From assembly GCA_020634215.1 (NCBI GenBank), contig JACKCD010000042.1, forward strand, positions 1 through 50,834: a stretch of 50,834 nucleotides of DNA, given 5' to 3'. The translations under genes and the position numbers were made by a program. This DNA is from Ardenticatenaceae bacterium. Its GTDB lineage: Bacteria; Chloroflexota; Anaerolineae; Promineifilales; Promineifilaceae. Numbering within the stretch: the stretch's first letter is position 1; the number at the start of each line of letters is the position of its first letter. The notes under the pieces are model-generated. The model was not told where the DNA came from, ran no database searches, and worked only from the letters and a program-made list of their open reading frames with translations. This document shows, one piece after another, positions 8,662-16,801 of this stretch.

Positions 8662-9791
8662 CACCACCTATCAATAAGTGCTTGCACCGCTTTGGACGGC
8701 CGTCCACGCTGTTTAGGCGGTTGCCAACGAGGCGGAGGCAATCGATAGGTCAACAGCTCTTGATAAGACCAAATGTGGTCAGTCAAGCCAGCGGCAAGCG
8801 CTGGGGTGCGCTGAATCCAGCGATGGGCAAACGAGCCCAATGCTATCTTGATACGGAGCGACTTGTGCGGGTCACAGAAATTGTAGAAGCAGCCAACGAT
8901 GTACATGCCAGCCTCCAGCGTCTCAACTTGATGAATGAGCATCCGGCTGCGACGCGAAAGCCAGGCGAGGCGCTGTCTGAAAGTGGCGTTGAGACGCTCA
9001 ATGTAAGCTGTGTTGAGAACGCCGCTGAATCCTTGCGACGCCGTAATCAGAGCGAGTGCTTGCTGACGGCAACCGTCTAGAAATTGCCGTTCAATGGTCA
9101 ACGTGCCATGGGCTGTGCGCTTGATGACGCGACCAATGAAAACGTCACGCCAGGCAATCAGCTTGGGTCGGCAACGCTGACCCTGCTGGTCGGGGGTACG
9201 AAAGGCGCGTCGGATTGCCTTCATATAATGTGGCAAACCGTCAACGGCAATTAACAGCCGACGACAGAGTGCGACCTGTCGAATGGTGTCCACGAGTGAC
9301 GCAATCATTTGCTTATCACGTTGCTGACTGATGACCCCACCGAGCCACAAACGGGTTGGCACCATCATGGTCAGCCCCATCCAGAGAGACCGACCCCATG
9401 CTTTGACTTTGATTTCATCAGCTTGCGCCTGAACGAGGTCTAGCTGGCTGCTGGCAACCAGTCGGTCATGAACTTGCTGGCAATGCTGACCTGCCCGCTG
9501 CCACCAGCTTTTGATGGTGCGACGGTCAAATCCGAACGCAGCGACAACTGCCTCTATCGGACAGCCGTAGGCCAGCAGGACAATCACAAGCATCACAGTG
9601 GCTGGGTCTGTTTGCAGACGGTAGAACAGGGTTCCTTTGGTCACGCTGAATGTTTTTTTGCACACATCGCAACGACACCGCTGTTCTTGCTGACTGTGTG
9701 GATGGATATTTCCTTGATTGACCTGCCCTCTAGCTGGACAATCGATATTGGGGCAAAATAGTTGTTGTGGATTCATTGAGCAAACCTGTTT
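8641..9791 (-). mobile_element. IS1-like insertion sequence, about 1.15 kb
   Basis: A single transposase gene is flanked by the 10-bp direct repeat TGGTAGTAGT at 8631-8640 and 9792-9801, the expected target duplication. In silico excision restores a TGA stop for DUF951 exactly at the junction, which supports these ends. Clear terminal inverted repeats were not found with these ends; an imperfect pair (TTAAACCGTGAAC at 8644 and CTAAACGGTCAAC in reverse at 9800) would imply slightly different ends. The element lacks the AACGGCCGTT palindrome, which suggests recent arrival. Confidence 0.7.
8658..9776 (-). CDS. IS1-like DDE transposase with zinc ribbon
   Basis: 372-aa transposase from the ATG at 9776; a TTG at 9839 lies outside the element and is rejected. 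An N-terminal zinc ribbon (CPNIDCPARG ... CRCDVCKKTFS) precedes a helix-turn-helix (PIEAVVAAFGFDRRTIKSWW). The catalytic acidic residues are likely Asp in QADEIKVKAWG, Asp in IAVDGLPHY and Glu in YIERLNATFRQRLAWLSRR. The last closely resembles the Glu-containing block of the IS1 InsAB transposase, here in one uninterrupted frame and without a frameshift. The C-terminal proline- and arginine-rich tail (RQPPKQRGRPSK-like) is basic. The frame appears intact, so the element may be active. Confidence 0.88.
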   Translation of the reverse strand: MNPQQLFCPNIDCPARGQVNQGNIHPHSQQEQRCRCDVCKKTFSVTKGTLFYRLQTDPATVMLVIVLLAYGCPIEAVVAAFGFDRRTIKSWWQRAGQHCQQVHDRLVASSQLDLVQAQADEIKVKAWGRSLWMGLTMMVPTRLWLGGVISQQRDKQMIASLVDTIRQVALCRRLLIAVDGLPHYMKAIRRAFRTPDQQGQRCRPKLIAWRDVFIGRVIKRTAHGTLTIERQFLDGCRQQALALITASQGFSGVLNTAYIERLNATFRQRLAWLSRRSRMLIHQVETLEAGMYIVGCFYNFCDPHKSLRIKIALGSFAHRWIQRTPALAAGLTDHIWSYQELLTYRLPPPRWQPPKQRGRPSKAVQALIDRWC

Positions 9792-9869
9792 TGGTAGTAG
9801 TTGACCGTTTAGGTTCGCTTTTTGAATCCATTTTGTCAAATTTTCTTATTTTCACGCTTCCTTGTACTT

Positions 9870-10115
9870 CTACCCATGAGTTAAAACAGCTTCTTTAACA
9901 GGGCTTTTCTCAAGTGCATTGGCTATCCACTCCTGAGGTGTAGGATAAAGTTCAATTTTACCCTTTTCGGCTAAAACTAACGTTTCCCAAATGGAAATTG
10001 GGGAGATGAACAGCTCATTGTTTTCATCTATGAGAAGTATGACAACCTCATCATCTAATCTGGTTGGCTCCAGTAGGCTCCAAAGCCAAATATGCGTATC
10101 AAGAAGGTATCTCAT
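9870..10115 (-). pseudogene. Truncated PIN-domain toxin (VapC-like)
   Basis: 81 aa from ATG 10115 to a stop at 9870. It opens with MRYLLDTHIWLW, the first PIN strand with the catalytic Asp, and continues to SPISIWETLVLAEKGKIEL, carrying the second acidic residue. Whole toxins of this subgroup are about 125-130 aa and carry the last two acidic residues in a C-terminal block such as GDPADRFIAATA. Here the frame stops right after EAVLTHG, where that block should begin, so the RNase is probably dead. Its ATG overlaps the antitoxin stop by 4 bp, the standard arrangement. The IS element begins about 80 bp further on, but its target duplication shows it did not itself cut this gene. Confidence 0.8.
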
Positions 10116-10351
10116 CCTGACAAGACTTCCCACATATCCGTTTCGGCAACAGGTGCAACAATATCATCGAGAATTCTGCCGGTATTTTGCATACAGCCTA
10201 GCCAGGACATAGGGGCTGGTGGAGAAGCTGGTACAATTTTGACCAACAATTTCTCACCATCAGTGATAAGAATAGGTTTGTTTGAGCGATTGACTGAATC
10301 AATAATTTTATGTAAGTGCTGTTCCAAAGTTGAAAGTCTTATCTGTTCCAT
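10112..10351 (-). CDS. Phd/YefM-type antitoxin
   Basis: 79-aa antitoxin. The N-terminal half (IRLSTLEQHLHKIIDSVNRSNKPILITDGEKLLVKIVP) is the Phd/YefM fold that binds the operator, and the C-terminal half binds the PIN toxin. The ATG is at 10351, and its stop overlaps the toxin start (ATGA-type overlap), so the two are translationally coupled. With the toxin truncated, the antitoxin may persist as an autorepressor or be drifting. No palindrome copy lies in the pair. Confidence 0.82.
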   Translation of the reverse strand: MEQIRLSTLEQHLHKIIDSVNRSNKPILITDGEKLLVKIVPASPPAPMSWLGCMQNTGRILDDIVAPVAETDMWEVLSG

Positions 10352-10440
10352 GACTATGCTTGGTTACTCTGCTCATCGTTAAAGTTGATGTTAGTATAGC
10401 ATGAAAACGGCCGTTTTTCCCACCCACCATCAATTAGCAG

Positions 10441-10488
10441 GAGATTGGAGATTGAGAGATTGGAGATTAATCTCCAATCTCCAATCTC
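10441..10488. repeat. GAGATTGGAGATT palindromic repeat
   Basis: 10456-10481 is a perfect 26-bp palindrome (GAGATTGGAGATT and its complement), with further GAGATT/AATCTC units on both sides. A related, GC-richer hairpin lies at 37138-37187. It sits 3' of the kinase gene, between convergent-free minus-strand units, and may act as a 3' hairpin. Confidence 0.7.
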
Positions 10489-10518
10489 TAAACGGCATTC
10501 ACCCCCTAGCAACCTACG

Positions 10519-12186
10519 TCAGCGTGAAATAACTACCGCCTGCTCCGCCGCCGCCGTTGCTGTGTAGTCCAGCAGGCCGTTTCCAGCTCCGTCGCGGACG
10601 CGCCAAACGTTGCCCTCGCCGCTCCACAGCCCCACCGTTGTCCCGGCCGCCACGTGGAAATAAGCCTCTTCCGTGCCGTCGGCGGCCACCAGATACCCGG
10701 CCGCATGACCCCCACTCTGGTTAGTAAAGGTAAGCCAACTGCCGCCTAACGGCCGTTTAACCAACACACACTGCCTGTCCAGCGGCGCCGCCGTATACTC
10801 TTGCAGCGTCCCGCCCCCCGGCTCCTGCACCACCCATTTGTCCCCAGCAAACGTCTCCTGGTCATAGCTACCGCCATCGGCCACGCGGAAATATTCCACC
10901 AGCTGGGACTGCCGGTCGAGCCAGAAGCCAACGCCCTCAAAGCCGCTTTGGTTAACCACGCGCACCATCACATCGGCCTGAGTGGGAGCGGGCATGTCGC
11001 CACACAGCGCGGGCAGATCAGCGTTGGGGACAACGGCCGTTTGTGGGGCAGTAACGGCCGTTTGTGGCTGCCCACCCGTCACACTCGCCAACCCATTGCC
11101 CCCGTTCAGCAGCATCAAGCCAGCCACGGCCAGCCCGGCCACCAGCAGCAGCCCCACGACCAGCCACGGCCAACGGCGACGACGGGGTTGTGGCGGCGGT
11201 GCGGCGGCTGGTTGGGGTGCGGGGGTGGGTGAAGGAGGGGGGGAAGAAACGGCCGTTTCTGCCTTCATCCTCGTTGCCACCGGAGCCTGATGCGCCGGAG
11301 AAACAATCACCGTCCCCTCCATCGGCGCAACCTGCGGCACCACATACGTTTTCTCGTCATCCACCACCGCCTCATCCACCTTGTCCAGTGCCAACGCCAT
11401 CTGCTGCGATGTCCGGTAACGCTGATCCGGCTCCTTCGCCATCGAACGGGTAATCACCTGTTCCACCCCTATCGGCAAATTCGGATTCGAGTCGCGGATG
11501 CGGGGCACCGGCTCCATAATATGCTTCATCACCAACCCCACCGGCGTGTCCGATTGGTACGGCAGCCGACCCGTCAGCATCTCATACAAAATCGCTCCCA
11601 GAGCATAAATATCGCTGCGGCCATCCAGGTCTTGCGCCCCCTTCGCCTGCTCCGGACTCATATAAGCGGGGGTGCCAATGACGCTGCCGGTGCTGGTCAG
11701 CGATGCGGTTTGTTGCAGCAGCTTGGCAATGCCAAAATCAGAAAGATAGGCATCACCATGCTGGTCAAACAAAATATTGCCCGGCTTCAAATCGCGATGG
11801 ACAATGCCCGCCTCGTGCGCCTTTTGCAACGCCGAAGCGATGCGGCTGACAATGCGGGTAGAGGCTTCCAGCGGCATGGGGCCACGCCGCAGCTTATCCA
11901 GTAGCGAGCCGCCCCCCATGTAACGCATCACCAAATACGGCTGACCCTCGTGTTCACCAAAATCATAAACCGGCACAATCGCCTTGTGTTCCAGCCCGGC
12001 AATCATTTTTGCCTCACGCTCAAACCGCTGGCGAAAGGCGGGGTCGTGCAAAAAGGCATGGGGTAGCACTTTCAGCGCCACGTCCCGCTCAAAGCGGGGG
12101 TCATGAGCCAAATACACGGTCGCCATGCCGCCCTGTCCCAACTCTTTTTTCACTTCATAACGGCCAATCATTTTGGGGGTGGTCAT
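10519..12186 (-). CDS. Membrane Ser/Thr protein kinase with extracellular VHL-like beta domains
   Basis: 555-aa Hanks-type kinase. The catalytic domain (about 9-270) is complete: glycine loop LGQGGMATVY, Lys 39, HRDLKPGN with Asp 132, DFG Asp 150, and the activation segment GTPAYMSPEQ. A Pro/Ala-rich linker leads to one membrane helix (about 340-363) after RRRR. The outside part has two tandem domains: MVRVVNQSGF...YFRVADGG...DQETFAGDKWVVQEPGG, and a second starting LTFTNQSGG. Both resemble the beta domain of von Hippel-Lindau protein. The same domain recurs in the neighbouring genes 12298-13878, 13941-16451 and 16802-17446. It probably senses an external cue through these domains and phosphorylates cytoplasmic targets; the nearby AfsR-like regulators are candidates, by analogy to AfsK. 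It is the last gene of a minus-strand set. Confidence 0.9.
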   Translation of the reverse strand: MTTPKMIGRYEVKKELGQGGMATVYLAHDPRFERDVALKVLPHAFLHDPAFRQRFEREAKMIAGLEHKAIVPVYDFGEHEGQPYLVMRYMGGGSLLDKLRRGPMPLEASTRIVSRIASALQKAHEAGIVHRDLKPGNILFDQHGDAYLSDFGIAKLLQQTASLTSTGSVIGTPAYMSPEQAKGAQDLDGRSDIYALGAILYEMLTGRLPYQSDTPVGLVMKHIMEPVPRIRDSNPNLPIGVEQVITRSMAKEPDQRYRTSQQMALALDKVDEAVVDDEKTYVVPQVAPMEGTVIVSPAHQAPVATRMKAETAVSSPPPSPTPAPQPAAAPPPQPRRRRWPWLVVGLLLVAGLAVAGLMLLNGGNGLASVTGGQPQTAVTAPQTAVVPNADLPALCGDMPAPTQADVMVRVVNQSGFEGVGFWLDRQSQLVEYFRVADGGSYDQETFAGDKWVVQEPGGGTLQEYTAAPLDRQCVLVKRPLGGSWLTFTNQSGGHAAGYLVAADGTEEAYFHVAAGTTVGLWSGEGNVWRVRDGAGNGLLDYTATAAAEQAVVISR

Positions 12187-12277
12187 ACTTTCTCCTGCCT
12201 TCTATAAACAACCTTGTTTCCACGCTCTGCGTGGGAACCTCTGCACCTGCTCTGCGGGTTTCAACGCGGGTCTACAT

Positions 12278-12297
12278 AGACGCAAAATATTGCGTCT
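12278..12297. repeat. Short hairpin abutting the M6 protease stop
   Basis: AGACGCAA and TTGCGTCT are separated by 4 nt, ending 1 bp before the stop codon of the upstream minus-strand gene. With a second hairpin (about 12217-12238, CCACGC/GCGTGG) it fills the 111-bp gap before the kinase. Possible partial attenuation; no T-run. Confidence 0.5.
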
Positions 12298-13878
12298 CTA
12301 CGGGATCAACACACACTGCGTCGCCTCGGCGGAGGCGGCGTAGGTCAGCAGGACGCTGCCGGCCGCGTCCTGCACCACCCATTTGTGCGTCGGGTACGTC
12401 TCCTGGTCAAACACGGCACCATCCCCCACGCGGAAATACTCGATTAGCTGCCCCGAAGACTCTTCCCAAAAGACCGTCACATCCGTGCCGCTTTGGTTGA
12501 CAAAGCGCACCATCACATCGGCTTGCACGGCGGCCGGAACATCGGCGCAGGGGTTGGTAGTTTCGGCATTGGCGGCGGCGCACGGGTTTGGCTCACTCAC
12601 CGTCACCCGCACCGTGTCGCCATCAGGCCGCGCTTCCGTCACGGTGATGGTTACGTTACACAGGGTAAAACTCTCCCCTGCGGCCAGCGGTGCTTGGTCG
12701 CGCATGGGGTCGTCGGGTTGGTTTGAGGGAACCTGGATGGGGCCAAAGCCAGAGGCGGTGGCGGTGTCTATGGTGTAGACTAAGGCCCCTTCTTTGCGGA
12801 TGGCGGTGTCAAAACCGAGGGCGCGGCGGCTTTCGACAATAACGGCCGTTTTCCCCCCCGTCGGAACCACCACTGCCTTTACCCCACCCGCCTGCTCAAT
12901 CGCCGATAATGCCGTTGTCCGCTCGCCGCTGGTTTGGCACACAATCTGCCCATCATCCAGCCAGCCAAGCTGCCACCGCTCAATGGCAAAAAACTCCGGC
13001 GCGTTGCCGCTAATCAGCCCCATCAGCCCAAACGTACCCACAAAACGATGGCCGTCACCATTGTCCTCATAGGCATACAGATCCGGCAGCGTCATCGTAT
13101 GCCCCATCTCGTGGTTGAGCCACAGATACCCCCAGTAGGCTAAATCGGCCCCGGAGGTGACACCGCTGGGAATGGAAACGCCATCAGCCTCGATACCGGG
13201 GAAACCGCTGCTTGCCCCAAAAGCCGGGCCATATGGGATTGCCGTCGCTTCCGGATTCGCCAAAACCACCACCAGATCAGCGTTGCTAAAGTCAACGGCC
13301 GCGTCAGCCAGGTTAACCGCTTCCTGAATAAAAGCGCGATGCCCATCCCCCGTGGCGATCAACCCGGCATAGTGGGCGGAAGGCTGGCTGAGGCGCAGCC
13401 ACTGCAAATGGGGCTGTAGCTCCAGCGTCAGCCGCCCATAGGATAGCTGCTGGAAAAAGGTGGGCGCATCGGGCGAGACGCGGGCGAAGGTAGCTTCGGG
13501 GGTTTCGCTGGCGGGCGCGTCAGAAAAGTCGGCAAACAGCACGGCTGCTTTGATGGTCCCCAGCGATGGCACAAACCCTGATTGGCGCGGCACACCTAAC
13601 CCTACGTTTGTAAAAGCGGCCGCCGATAAGCGGCATGGCTCAATTGGCTCCAACGGCTCCACCACTATGGTTGGTTCAACGGAGGCGGGGGTAGGCACAT
13701 CGGTGGGTGGAGCGACCCGGCCGACTGCCTCTTCAACCGTTACCGCCGTCGGTGGCGGGGCTGGTTCCGGGGCACTGGGTTCCACTGCTGCGGCTCCGCC
13801 GCCGCCACTACAGCCAACGCTCACGGCCATGAGTAACGCTAACCAGAGTAACCCAATGTTGCTTGCTATCTGTTTCAT
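12298..13878 (-). CDS. M6-type metallopeptidase lipoprotein with C-terminal VHL-like domain
   Basis: 526 aa from ATG 13878. A signal peptide ends in a lipobox-like VSVGC, followed by a Gly/Ala/Pro stalk, so the protein is probably membrane-anchored outside. The central domain resembles the immune inhibitor A (M6) peptidases: HEMGHTMTLPDLY with zinc-binding His 256/260 and Glu 257, then GTFGLMG. Residues about 455-526 form one VHL-like beta domain (MVRFVNQSGTDVTVFW ... DQETYPTHKWVVQDAAG). It probably cleaves extracellular or surface protein. It is a paralogue of the next gene, which has lost the zinc site. It lies 62 bp downstream of that gene across a hairpin, so it may share its promoter. 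Confidence 0.85.
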   Translation of the reverse strand: MKQIASNIGLLWLALLMAVSVGCSGGGGAAAVEPSAPEPAPPPTAVTVEEAVGRVAPPTDVPTPASVEPTIVVEPLEPIEPCRLSAAAFTNVGLGVPRQSGFVPSLGTIKAAVLFADFSDAPASETPEATFARVSPDAPTFFQQLSYGRLTLELQPHLQWLRLSQPSAHYAGLIATGDGHRAFIQEAVNLADAAVDFSNADLVVVLANPEATAIPYGPAFGASSGFPGIEADGVSIPSGVTSGADLAYWGYLWLNHEMGHTMTLPDLYAYEDNGDGHRFVGTFGLMGLISGNAPEFFAIERWQLGWLDDGQIVCQTSGERTTALSAIEQAGGVKAVVVPTGGKTAVIVESRRALGFDTAIRKEGALVYTIDTATASGFGPIQVPSNQPDDPMRDQAPLAAGESFTLCNVTITVTEARPDGDTVRVTVSEPNPCAAANAETTNPCADVPAAVQADVMVRFVNQSGTDVTVFWEESSGQLIEYFRVGDGAVFDQETYPTHKWVVQDAAGSVLLTYAASAEATQCVLIP

Positions 13879-13887
13879 GTATGTCAA

Positions 13888-13920
13888 AGGTGCCTGGCAC
13901 ATTGGAAGTGCCAGGCACCT
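13888..13920. repeat. Hairpin AGGTGCCTGGCAC, 13-bp perfect arms
   Basis: Arms 13888-13900 and 13908-13920 are exact complements around ATTGGAA. It sits in the 62-bp gap between the two M6-like genes, 10 bp upstream of the ATG at 13878. The motif type is a common dispersed bacterial repeat. It would be folded into the mRNA leader and could tune expression of the downstream protease. Confidence 0.75.
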
Positions 13921-13940
13921 GATGGTAGGTAGACAGATGA

Positions 13941-16451
13941 TTACGGGATGATAGCGCACTGCGTCCGCGCCGCCGAGGCGGTGTAGGTGAGGCGCGTACC
14001 GCCGCCGCCATCCTGGACGATCCACTTGTCACCAGCAAACGTTTCTTGGTCGCCAAATGCGCCAGCGTTAAGGGTGAAATAGGGAACAAGCGCCCCACTG
14101 TTGCGATCTTCCCAGTAGACGGTGACACCGGTGCCGCTGTTGTTGACAAACCGCACCATCACGTCTGCCCCGGTTGGTGCTGGGACATTGGCGCAAGGGT
14201 CTGGGGCGGTGGTTGGCACAGGCGTGTCAGTTGGCACAGGTACAGGCGTGTCAGTTGGCAGAGGCACAGGCGTGTCAGTTGGCACAGGTAATGGGGTATT
14301 GGTTGGCAGCGGGGCCACTGTGTTCGTGGGCAGGGGGGCGGGGGTGTTGGTTGGCGCGGCTGCCGCCGGGGTGTTGGTGGGGGCCACGGCGGGGGCGCTG
14401 GTTGGCGTGGGGGTTGCGGCCAGCGGCGGAATAATGACCTGCTGATTGGCCGCCGAGGTGACTCGGTATTCGACCAGCACATTACCGCTGCCATCGCGGA
14501 CGCGCCAAACGTTGTTGTCGGCGCTCCACAGCCCGGTGGTAGCTCCTACGCCTACTTGGAAGTACCCTTCTTCGCTGCCGTCGGCTTTGACAAAGTAGCC
14601 GTAGGCGGGAACGCCGCTTTGGTTGATGAAGTCGAGCCAGAGGGTGCCTAACGGCCGTTTAATCAACACACACTGCGTCTTCTCATTAGAAGCGGTGTAT
14701 TCCAACAAGGTCGCCCCACCGGGTTCCTGCACAATCCATTTGTCCCCAGCATACGTTTCCTGGTCAGCCTGCTCCCCATCCTTCATGCGGAAATATTCAG
14801 GATAGGCCACGGGCGACTGGGTTGTATCTTCCCACAGCACCACCCCCTCAAAGCTGCTTTGGTTAACAAAACGCACCATCACATCAGCATTAACTGGCTG
14901 GGGAACAGCGGCGATGTCACAGGCGGCAATTTTCCCCAAAACGGCCGTCTTTTGCGTGGGGGTGCTGGGCTGCTGCGCCGGAACGCTCAACTGGGCAACC
15001 ACATCTTGGGGACATTCGATCACATCGGGAATGGTGACGCGCACGCTGTCGCCATTGTCACGGGCAGTCACGTTGGTGATGGTGATATTACAGTAGGTAA
15101 GGGACTCGCCCTGTGCCAGCGGGGATCGGTCACGGTACAGATCGTTATCAAGCGCGGGCCACACCCGAATGGGCGCACCACTTGGCTCAACGGCCGTATT
15201 CACGGTGTAGACCAAGGCTCCTTCTTTAACAAGCTCTTGGTCAACGCCGCTGGCGCGTCGGCTTTCAACCACCAAAGCGGCCCGCTCGCCCAGTGGCACC
15301 ATGACGGCCTTGGTTCCATCGGCTTGCTCAATGGCAGCCAAGTCGGTCGTTTCCTCGCCGCCGGTCTGGCAAAAGATTTGCGTGTCATTGAGCCAGCCCA
15401 ACTGCCAGCGCTCAAAGGCAAACATGCCGGGGGCATGGGCGGCATCGGTGGCCGCAGCCATGATGCTAAAGGAACCGGTGGCCGCGTTGCGCTCATCATC
15501 GGTTAAATTTGGATAGATGTCCCGATCTCTGTAACCATGCCGCATGAGGGTCATCGTTAAACCGAGAAACCGAGAAAAGACATTGTTTCGCAAATTCTCT
15601 TCTACGGCTGGATCTAGTAGCGACGTGCCTACAATGAGACCACTGCGAATCGCCACGCCATCAGCCTGGATTCCCTGCGCGTCGTCGTCGGCAGAAACAA
15701 GCCACGGCCCCCCAATGCCGTCAGTTGCCTGCGGGTTAGCGATGACAAAAACAACATCGGTTGTGGAGAAGTCAACATTTGGGTCGGCCAGAGCGACAAC
15801 CTCTTGGAGCACAGTTCGTTCAGCCTCATCGGAGCCATCGCCGATCAGACCGCTGTAGTGGCCGGATGATTCTGGCAAATTGATCCAGGTGGTATAGGGC
15901 TTGATGACCACTTCCATCTGCCCATAGGAGACCTCGCTAAAGTATTGGCTCATCGCAGCGGCGTCTAACGCAGCCAGTTCTTGGTCGGGAGAGGTGGTGG
16001 CACGGGCGTTGCCATAATCGGCAAAGAGAACGGCTATTTCTACGGTGCCAGTGGAGGGGGTGAACCCTGGATGGCGGGGAATGCCCAGCCGCTCATAAAT
16101 AAATGGAGCATCCACGAGGCGCACAGGCAGTTGGCAAGGTTGGACGTTGGTGATGGTGGCGACTTGGGTAACGGGTGATGGGGGGATGGCAACGGCCGTT
16201 TGTTGGGTAATAGGTGGCGGCACGCGGGCAGGTTGGTCTGCCGGGGCCGGTGCTTCGGTTGGAGCCTCAGCCGCCGGAGCTTCGGCCGGGGTTTCGGCCG
16301 GTTGTTCGGCTGCAGCGGGAGGTACACGGTCTACTTGTTCATCGCTCTGCGGCTGTGCTTGGCCGCCAGCCCCCCCTATTAGCCCACACCCCGTGCCGAT
16401 GAGCGCCAGCAGCGCGACAATGATCATAGTAAACAACAATTTGCTTTTCAT
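13941..16451 (-). CDS. Inactive M6-like lipoprotein with three VHL-like domains
   Basis: 836-aa lipoprotein. The ATG at 16451 has AAGGAGAG upstream, and the signal peptide ends in lipobox IGTGC. The M6-like domain aligns with the downstream paralogue, but HEMGH is replaced by RFLGL (residues 294-298), and LPDLY by LMRHGY, so zinc binding and catalysis are lost. Two VHL-like domains follow (MVRFVNQSSFEGVVLWED..., LDFINQSGVPAYGYF...). Then comes a stalk of PTNTP/PTDTP repeats (encoded by about 14215-14420) and a third VHL-like domain (MVRFVNNSGTGVTVYWED). It probably serves as a surface adhesin or pseudoprotease that binds substrate or regulates its active partner. It is first in a minus-strand set and is preceded by a three-box, SARP-like promoter at 16558-16601. 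Confidence 0.85.
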   Translation of the reverse strand: MKSKLLFTMIIVALLALIGTGCGLIGGAGGQAQPQSDEQVDRVPPAAAEQPAETPAEAPAAEAPTEAPAPADQPARVPPPITQQTAVAIPPSPVTQVATITNVQPCQLPVRLVDAPFIYERLGIPRHPGFTPSTGTVEIAVLFADYGNARATTSPDQELAALDAAAMSQYFSEVSYGQMEVVIKPYTTWINLPESSGHYSGLIGDGSDEAERTVLQEVVALADPNVDFSTTDVVFVIANPQATDGIGGPWLVSADDDAQGIQADGVAIRSGLIVGTSLLDPAVEENLRNNVFSRFLGLTMTLMRHGYRDRDIYPNLTDDERNAATGSFSIMAAATDAAHAPGMFAFERWQLGWLNDTQIFCQTGGEETTDLAAIEQADGTKAVMVPLGERAALVVESRRASGVDQELVKEGALVYTVNTAVEPSGAPIRVWPALDNDLYRDRSPLAQGESLTYCNITITNVTARDNGDSVRVTIPDVIECPQDVVAQLSVPAQQPSTPTQKTAVLGKIAACDIAAVPQPVNADVMVRFVNQSSFEGVVLWEDTTQSPVAYPEYFRMKDGEQADQETYAGDKWIVQEPGGATLLEYTASNEKTQCVLIKRPLGTLWLDFINQSGVPAYGYFVKADGSEEGYFQVGVGATTGLWSADNNVWRVRDGSGNVLVEYRVTSAANQQVIIPPLAATPTPTSAPAVAPTNTPAAAAPTNTPAPLPTNTVAPLPTNTPLPVPTDTPVPLPTDTPVPVPTDTPVPTTAPDPCANVPAPTGADVMVRFVNNSGTGVTVYWEDRNSGALVPYFTLNAGAFGDQETFAGDKWIVQDGGGGTRLTYTASAARTQCAIIP

Positions 16452-16557
16452 AAAAGCTCTCCTTGGTTGCTAGGTACTCAACGACAAGAGCCACAACGCA
16501 CACAGGCAGTGATGGTCTCTTAACGTGAACGAAATAATGACAAGTTTATCACGCTAC

Positions 16558-16601
16558 ATTATCCACGCCATGCGCTTCCAAAACGCTTCTACACCGCTTC
16601 C
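16558..16601 (-). promoter_or_regulatory. SARP-box promoter for the pseudoprotease operon
   Basis: Read on the minus strand, three heptamers GGAAGCG, AGAAGCG, GGAAGCG (16595-16601, 16584-16590, 16573-16579) repeat at exactly 11 bp. After 9 bp comes the -10 box GATAAT (16563-16558). Heptamers at 11-bp period about 8 bp from the -10 are the known operator layout of SARP activators such as AfsR and ActII-ORF4. The start point would be near 16551, giving a leader of about 100 nt. The remaining gap to 16801 holds one palindrome (16663), another GGAAGCG in plus orientation (16626), and no gene. Confidence 0.7.
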
Positions 16602-16801
16602 AGCGGGATTGTGGGGTGTTGGGTGGGAAGCGTTTGGGGGAGGGGGGGAAGATTGGGGAGAAAACGGCCGTTTTTCCCCATTGTCCTAATTTTTGCAAAA
16701 TCATAGGGCTTGACCCAAAGTCAGATTGGCGTGTTTACAAATGGCTGGGAATGATCGTTATGCTATTCAACTAAATACCAAAAGCACGTTCAGGCCTTAA
16801 A

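Noticed and set aside
9777..9839. Longer transposase start (TTG 9839)
   Set aside because: The extra codons lie outside the target duplication at 9792-9801, so they are not part of the element; ATG 9776 fits.
14215..14420. Tandem repeat DNA that looks like a minisatellite or CRISPR
   Set aside because: It encodes the PTNTP/PTDTP stalk of a surface lipoprotein, explained by protein structure.
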